This document shows positions 30,812-35,417 of a stretch of 35,417 bases of DNA, piece after piece. Under the pieces are notes generated by a model. That model ran no database searches. It saw only the letters and a list, made by a program, of their open reading frames with translations, and was not told the DNA's origin. Made by a program: the position numbers and the translations under genes. The DNA is taken from positions 1 through 35,417 of the forward strand of contig SFGF01000041.1 of the NCBI GenBank assembly GCA_004556655.1, in the 5' to 3' direction. How positions within the stretch are numbered: position 1 is the stretch's first letter; every line of letters starts with the position of its first letter. The stretch comes from Lachnospiraceae bacterium (GTDB lineage Bacteria > Bacillota > Clostridia > Lachnospirales > Lachnospiraceae).

Positions 30812-32987
30812 ATGATAAAGATGTTTCGTGAACTGAAAGGTTCTTATCGATATATAATTTTGATTCTTGTGCTGCTTTTCGGGCAGGTGGTCTGTGATTT
30901 GTCTTTGCCTGCATATACTTCTGATATTATCAATGTTGGGGTACAGCAGGGGGGGGATTCCGGACAGTGTACCGGACAGAATCAGTGAACAATCCATGAA
31001 CCAGCTATTTCTGTTTATGAATGAGACGGAACAGGAGAAAGTAAAACGATATTATCGTCTGGGAGATGGAGAATATACGCATGAAAAGCTGACAAAAGAA
31101 GAAAGGGAAGAACTGAATCTGATTTTTGGTATTCCTATGCTTGCGGTCAGTGAACTGAAAGATCCACTGGTTGCCGCAAAGATCGAGGAGAATATGCAGC
31201 TTCCGCAGGAAACGGATATCTTTCAGGCTGCAATCACATACATTAAACAGGAATATACAGAATTGGGGATGAATCCAGAGAAAATTCAAATGAATTATGT
31301 AAAGACGGCAGGAGTTAAAATGCTGCTTCTGGCGGCATTGAGTATGGTATTGGCAGTTGTAGTTACGTTTCTGTCCTGTCGGGTTGCTGCCAAACTTGGA
31401 TTTGACCTGAGAAATAAAGTGTACAGGAAAGTTATATCATTTTCCAGCAAAGAAATGAATCAGTTTTCTACTTCATCACTGATTACCCGAAGTACCAATG
31501 ACATCCAACAGGTCCAGATGGTATTTACCATGTTGTTCCGCGTGATATTATATGCTCCCATCCTCGGTGTGGGTGGTGTGATAAAAGTACTGCAGACAGA
31601 AGCATCTATGACCTGGATCCTTGGGGTTGCTGTTATAGCAATTCTGCTAATCGTAGCTGTTTTGTTTGCGGTAGCTATGCCGAGATTTAAGAAACTGCAG
31701 GAATTGATTGACAATTTGAATTTGGTCAGCAGAGAGATTCTTACCGGAATCCCGGTGATTCGTGCGTTCAGTCGAGAAAAGCATGAAGAAGAAAGATTTG
31801 AGAAAGCTAATGACAGGTTGACAAGAGTAAATCTTTTCGTTAATAGAATCATGACCTTCATGATGCCGCTTATGACGCTTCTGATGAATGGTATCAGTGT
31901 GTTGATTATTTATGTGGGTGCACATAAGATTGATGCCGGAAACATTCAGGTTGGAGATATGATGGCATTTATCCAGTATGCAATGCAGATTATCATGGCA
32001 TTTCTGATGATTACAGCAATGTCCATTATGCTTCCGAGAGCAGGCGTGGCGGCCAATCGTATTCTGGAAATCCTGGATACAGAATCCAGTATACGAAATC
32101 CTGAGATTCCCAAACAGCCCGTAGAAGGCAGAAAAGGGGAAGTGGAATTCGATCATGTATGTTTCTCTTATCCCGGCGCGGAAGAAGAAGTGCTTACCGA
32201 TATTAGTTTTACTGCAAAACAGGGGGAGACGATTGCATTTATTGGAAGTACCGGAAGCGGGAAAAGTACACTGATTAATCTTATTCCCCGATTCTTTGAT
32301 GTGACCAGCGGAGCTGTAAGAGTGGATGGAGTAGATGTGAGAGATATGTATCTGGATGATCTGCGTGCCCGTTTGGGATATGTTCCTTAGAAAGCAGTGT
32401 TGTTTTCTGGTACTATTGACTCCAATCTTCGTTATGGACGGGAAGAAGCAACTACGGAGGAACTTAAGAAAGCTGCTGATATAGCCCAGGCCAGTGATTT
32501 TATCTTAAAAGGAGATAAGACTCCCACCTCTATAGGTGGTGAGTTACGACAATTTAGTCTTGGTGGGAGTCCAATCTCCTTCCAAGATAAAGCCTCGGCG
32601 TACTTGAATGAACAGAAAAATATGGGCATGGAGAGTCCGATCGCTCAGGGAGGCAGCAATGTTTCAGGCGGTCAGAAACAGCGTTTGTCTATTGCCAGAG
32701 CGGTGGCAAAACAGCCGGAGATCTTTATTTTTGATGATAGTTTTTCTGCATTGGACTATAAGACAGATGCGGCATTACGCAGGACATTAAAACATGAGAC
32801 GAAAAATGCTACTACTTTGATCGTGGCGCAGCGTATCAGTACGATTCTGCATGCAGATCAGATTCTTGTTCTGGATGAGGGAAAAGTTGTCGGTAAGGGA
32901 ACCCATGAAGAATTGTTAAAAACTTGTGAGGTATATCGACAGATTGCATACTCACAGCTTTCGGAGGAGGAATTAGGCAATGAGTGA
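30812..32987 (+). pseudogene. ABC transporter permease/ATP-binding protein (multidrug exporter type), disrupted
   Basis: The ancestral product is a half-transporter of the heterodimeric exporter family (BmrC/YheI-like): six-helix membrane domain, Walker A GSTGSGKST, signature NVSGGQKQRLSIARA and Walker B IFIFDD. Three lesions are seen. First, translation from ATG 30812 (AAGGAGG site) runs in frame until an eight-G tract at 30949-30956; seven G would connect NVGVQQGG to IPDSVPDRISEQ, so one extra G shifts the frame. Second, TAG at 32388-32390 replaces the Q-loop glutamine (GYVP-stop-KAVLFSGTI). Third, a palindromic element at 32501-32598 adds roughly 30 residues in frame ahead of the signature motif. 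The remainder is well preserved, so the damage is recent, or partly slippage or sequencing error. The 3' end overlaps the intact partner gene by eight bases. Confidence 0.88.
32501..32598 (+). mobile_element. Palindromic repeat element inserted in the ABC gene (MITE/REP-like)
   Basis: Outer arms TATCTTAAAAGGAG (32501-32514) and CTCCTTCCAAGATA (32576-32589) are imperfect inverted repeats. Inside, CTCCCACC (32521-32528) can pair with GGTGGGAG, while a local CCACC/GGTGG hairpin competes with it. The flank AAGCCTCGG (32590-32598) is shared with the short copy at 23552-23594. The reading frame passes through without a stop, and downstream ABC motifs remain in frame, so the insert is a multiple of three. 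Nested palindromes without a coding gene suggest a non-autonomous element, possibly of IS200/IS605 origin; that origin is a guess. Confidence 0.75.
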
Positions 32988-34818
32988 GGCAATGAACAGC
33001 CGTCCTCCAAGGGGACATGGAAAAATGACAGGTGAGAAAGCAAAAGATTTTTCGGGTGCCGTGAAAAAACTATTATCCTATATGAAAAAATATAGGGTTC
33101 GTATGGCAGTCATGATGATTTGCACCATTGCAGGAACTGTGTTTAATATTGTAGGTCCCAAAATAATGGGAAAAGCTACTACAGAATTGTTCAATGGTCT
33201 TGTGGCAAAGGTAAATGGAACCGGCAGTATTGATTTCGGGAAAATCGGAATGATTCTTGTATGGACGTTGGGACTTTACCTGTTCAGCGCGATGTTTTCT
33301 TTTATTCAGGGATTTATTATGACGGGAATTTCCAACGATGTAAGCTATTCGTTGAGAAAAGATATTTCTGAAAAAATGAATCGACTTCCGTTGAAATATT
33401 ATGAAAGCCGTACTTACGGGGAAGTCCTTTCCCGTATCACAAATGATGTGGATACTTTGCAGCAGGGATTGAATCAGAGCATCACACAATTGATTACTTC
33501 TGTGACTACACTGATTGGTGTGCTTGTCATGATGCTGAGTATAAATGTATGGATGACATTATGTGCGGTGTTGATTCTTCCGGTTTCGATGGGGATTATC
33601 AGTACGGTAATGAAACATTCGCAGAAATATTTCCGTCAACAGCAGCAGTATCTTGGCGAGGTGAATGGACAGGTGGAAGAAATCTATGCCGGACAGAGTA
33701 TTGTTAAAGCATTTAATAAAGAAGAAGCAGTTATTGATGAATTCCAGAAGACAAATGAAAAATTGTATGCTTCCGCATGGAGATCTCAGTTCTTTTCCGG
33801 AATGATGATGCCAATCATGCAGTTTGTCGGTAATGTCGGTTATGTAATGGTGGCTCTTCTTGGCGGCTTTTTGACAATTAAAGGTGCTATTGAGGTTGGC
33901 GATATCCAGTCCTTTTTCCAATATATCAAGAATTTTACACAACCGGTTCAGCAGATTGCGCAGGTTACCAATATGATGCAGTCAGCAGCAGCAGCGTCGG
34001 AACGGGTATTTGAGCTTCTGGAAGAAGAAGAGGAAGATCAGACAACGGAAAATCCTGTGAAAGTGGATGACACTTTAAAAGGCAGTGTGGAATTTGATCA
34101 TGTCAGTTTTGGATACAATCCGAATCAGATCATTATCAAGGATTTTTCAGCGAAAGTTAAACCGGGACAAAAAATTGCTATTGTGGGTCCGACCGGAGCC
34201 GGAAAAACCACAATGGTGAAACTGTTGATGCGTTTTTATGATGTGAACAGTGGAATAATAAAAATCGATGGGCATAATATCCGGGATTTCAATCGTAGTG
34301 AACTTAGAGAATGTTTTGGAATGGTGCTTCAGGATACCTGGCTGTTCCATGGAACGATTATGGAAAATATCCGTTATGGAAGACTGGATGCTACAGATGA
34401 AGAAGCGATTGCAGCAGCAAAGGCAGCCCATGCACACAGATTTATTCAGACTTTGCCTGACGGTTATCAGACCGTTTTAAATGAAGAAGCAAGCAATGTA
34501 TCGCAGGGACAGAAGCAGCTCCTTACAATTGTCAGAGCCATACTTGCAGATAATAAACTGCTGATTCTGGATGAAGCTACTTCATCGGTAGATACACGTA
34601 CGGAGATACAAATTCAGAAAGCAATGGATAATCTGATGCGGGGACGTACCAGTTTTGTGATCGCCCACAGACTTTCCACTATACGTGATGCGGATCTGAT
34701 TCTCGTGATGAGGGATGGAGATATTATTGAACAGGGAAATCACGAAAAGCTTCTGAGACTGGGCGGCTTCTATGCAAATTTGTACAATAGCCAGTTCGAA
34801 AAGGTGAGCGGAATGTAA
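32980..34818 (+). CDS. ABC transporter permease/ATP-binding protein, second subunit of heterodimeric exporter
   Basis: A 612-residue half-transporter fusing a six-helix export domain (about residues 30-345) to a nucleotide-binding domain. Its landmarks are the intracellular-loop LKYYESRTYGEVLSRITNDVDTL, Walker A GPTGAGKTT near residue 403, the Q-loop GMVLQDTWLFHGTI, a signature in which Gly is replaced by Gln (NVSQGQKQL, near 506), Walker B LLILDEATSS and the H-loop VIAHRLST. It resembles BmrD/YheH and other members that pair with a partner like the disrupted upstream gene; ATGAGTGA overlap shows translational coupling. This subunit is intact, but heterodimeric exporters need both halves, so function depends on whether the partner is ever made, or on homodimer formation. 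The substrate is unknown; drug or peptide export is typical. Confidence 0.92.
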   Translation: MSEAMNSRPPRGHGKMTGEKAKDFSGAVKKLLSYMKKYRVRMAVMMICTIAGTVFNIVGPKIMGKATTELFNGLVAKVNGTGSIDFGKIGMILVWTLGLYLFSAMFSFIQGFIMTGISNDVSYSLRKDISEKMNRLPLKYYESRTYGEVLSRITNDVDTLQQGLNQSITQLITSVTTLIGVLVMMLSINVWMTLCAVLILPVSMGIISTVMKHSQKYFRQQQQYLGEVNGQVEEIYAGQSIVKAFNKEEAVIDEFQKTNEKLYASAWRSQFFSGMMMPIMQFVGNVGYVMVALLGGFLTIKGAIEVGDIQSFFQYIKNFTQPVQQIAQVTNMMQSAAAASERVFELLEEEEEDQTTENPVKVDDTLKGSVEFDHVSFGYNPNQIIIKDFSAKVKPGQKIAIVGPTGAGKTTMVKLLMRFYDVNSGIIKIDGHNIRDFNRSELRECFGMVLQDTWLFHGTIMENIRYGRLDATDEEAIAAAKAAHAHRFIQTLPDGYQTVLNEEASNVSQGQKQLLTIVRAILADNKLLILDEATSSVDTRTEIQIQKAMDNLMRGRTSFVIAHRLSTIRDADLILVMRDGDIIEQGNHEKLLRLGGFYANLYNSQFEKVSGM

Positions 34819-35106
34819 ATGGAATGCTAAGGTTCTAGGATCATGCAAAATACAGTAACGGTTTGTTGGGAAATAATAAAGTTATTATCTGCCAGGTTTT
34901 AGTAGAACAAGACTCTTCCGACAGATAGTGAAGATTGAAATCAATATGCTATATTTCTGGCTTTGGAGTTAACATCAATATAGGGAGATTTTCAGGGATA
35001 TATCTGTCAAAAATTAAGTAAGAATTGTGATTTTAGCATATAGCAGTAGAAAGATACTTCGGAACTTTCGTTGAAAAAATGATGTTTTTCTTCTGAAATC
35101 AGGCAG

Positions 35107-35155
35107 ATAAGATAAGAATTTCATAAGCTTCTATCTTATTATCTTCTATTTTTTT
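35107..35155 (+). terminator. Possible terminator downstream of the ABC exporter
   Basis: ATAAGATAAGAA (35107-35118) pairs with TTCTATCTTAT (35129-35139) with one bulged base. A run of seven T occurs at 35149-35155, about ten bases later, which is farther than ideal. It is about 290 bases beyond the stop codon. Confidence 0.4.
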
Positions 35156-35244
35156 GTCGAGCCCAAAGGGCTGTCGAAATAGACAGTACCTTGCAAAACA
35201 TGTACAAGAAGGTTGAAAAAGACTTAAAAATGAGGAAATAAGTG

Positions 35245-35273
35245 TTGACAAAAAAGAGGCACCGTGGTAATCT
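35245..35273 (+). promoter_or_regulatory. Strong promoter, first of a tandem pair
   Basis: Perfect TTGACA (35245-35250), a 17-base spacer and TAATCT (35268-35273) with TG extension. The downstream sequence has a GC hairpin. Tandem consensus promoters of this sort often precede rRNA or other stable-RNA operons. Confidence 0.75.
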
Positions 35274-35372
35274 AACAAAGCTGTCTTCGGAAGTTGTCGA
35301 GGAACAGCCGGGATCCACGAAATCCCGGAAAAAGTAGAAGTTTGGAAAAATCAAAATATTTGAAAAAACTTA

Positions 35373-35401
35373 TTGACAAATCAGAAAACAGATGATATTA
35401 T
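35373..35401 (+). promoter_or_regulatory. Strong promoter, second of a tandem pair
   Basis: Perfect TTGACA (35373-35378), a 17-base spacer and TATTAT (35396-35401), ending 16 bases before the window edge. It has the same orientation as the promoter 128 bases upstream, so both feed one gene or operon outside the window. Confidence 0.78.
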
Positions 35402-35417
35402 ATCAGAGTTGCGTCTG

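Larger units (their letters stand above)
34819..35417 (+). other. Gene-free 599-base stretch at the right end
   Basis: No ORF of substance on either strand. Contents: A/T-rich spacer, a possible terminator (35107-35155), a short AGCCC/GGGCT hairpin near 35160-35175, and two near-consensus promoters (35245-35273, 35373-35401) separated by a CCGGGAT/ATCCCGG hairpin near 35313-35333. The gene they serve lies beyond the window. Confidence 0.7.

Noticed and set aside
35155..35180. AGCCC/GGGCT hairpin next to a T-run as a terminator
   Set aside because: The T-run precedes the hairpin on the plus strand and becomes A on the minus strand, so it does not form an intrinsic terminator in either direction.

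Overview
The window looks like chromosome from a low-GC Gram-positive anaerobe. The most likely group is Lachnospiraceae (Clostridia), in the neighbourhood of Blautia, Dorea or Mediterraneibacter. This is inferred from base composition, strong AGGAGG-type ribosome sites, clean TTGnnn-17-TATAAT promoters, the style of the LytR-CpsA-Psr, sugar-transferase and HtrA proteins, and tRNA genes without encoded CCA. The species cannot be fixed from sequence reading alone.

Layout. Positions 1-17022 form a cell-surface polysaccharide locus. It holds the 3' end of one tandem-GT2 glycosyltransferase, two complete tandem-GT2 paralogues (172-2622, 10456-12270), two single-domain GT2 enzymes (12286-13239, 16075-17022), dTDP-4-dehydrorhamnose reductase (2646-3497), a DUF2142-type membrane protein (3508-4959), the polyprenyl-phosphate sugar-1-phosphate transferase that starts chains (13381-14787) and an LCP ligase that would attach the finished glycan to the wall (14805-15959). 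Embedded at 5038-10416 is a divergently transcribed cassette driven by back-to-back promoters. Leftward it encodes a polyprenyl-phosphate GT2, a small DegT-like PLP enzyme and an ATP-grasp ligase. Rightward it encodes two SMR-like half-transporters and a WecE/RffA aminotransferase. This combination resembles the logic of the Gram-negative Arn and Gtr systems (make an amino sugar, load it on undecaprenyl phosphate, flip it, transfer it outside). It is the best candidate here for an undescribed system.

Positions 17112-21486 hold housekeeping and envelope-quality genes: a membrane HtrA protease, a long ClpX, a zinc-ribbon coiled-coil protein and a divergent signal peptidase II. A GH13 alpha-glucosidase follows (21838-23508) with its own promoter and a near-perfect palindrome at the expected operator position. 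Two identical tRNA-Leu(CAG) genes lie leftward (23672-23874). Next comes carA-carB-uppP-arcC (24178-30361), linking carbamoyl phosphate synthesis, undecaprenyl phosphate recycling and carbamate kinase.

The right end carries a two-subunit ABC exporter. The first gene is damaged three ways: an eight-G tract puts the start out of frame, an amber codon replaces the Q-loop glutamine, and a roughly 90-bp palindromic element lies between the Q-loop and the signature motif. A shortened copy of the same element lies at 23552-23585. The second exporter gene is intact. The last 600 bases hold no gene but end in two near-consensus promoters reading out of the window, possibly those of an rRNA operon.
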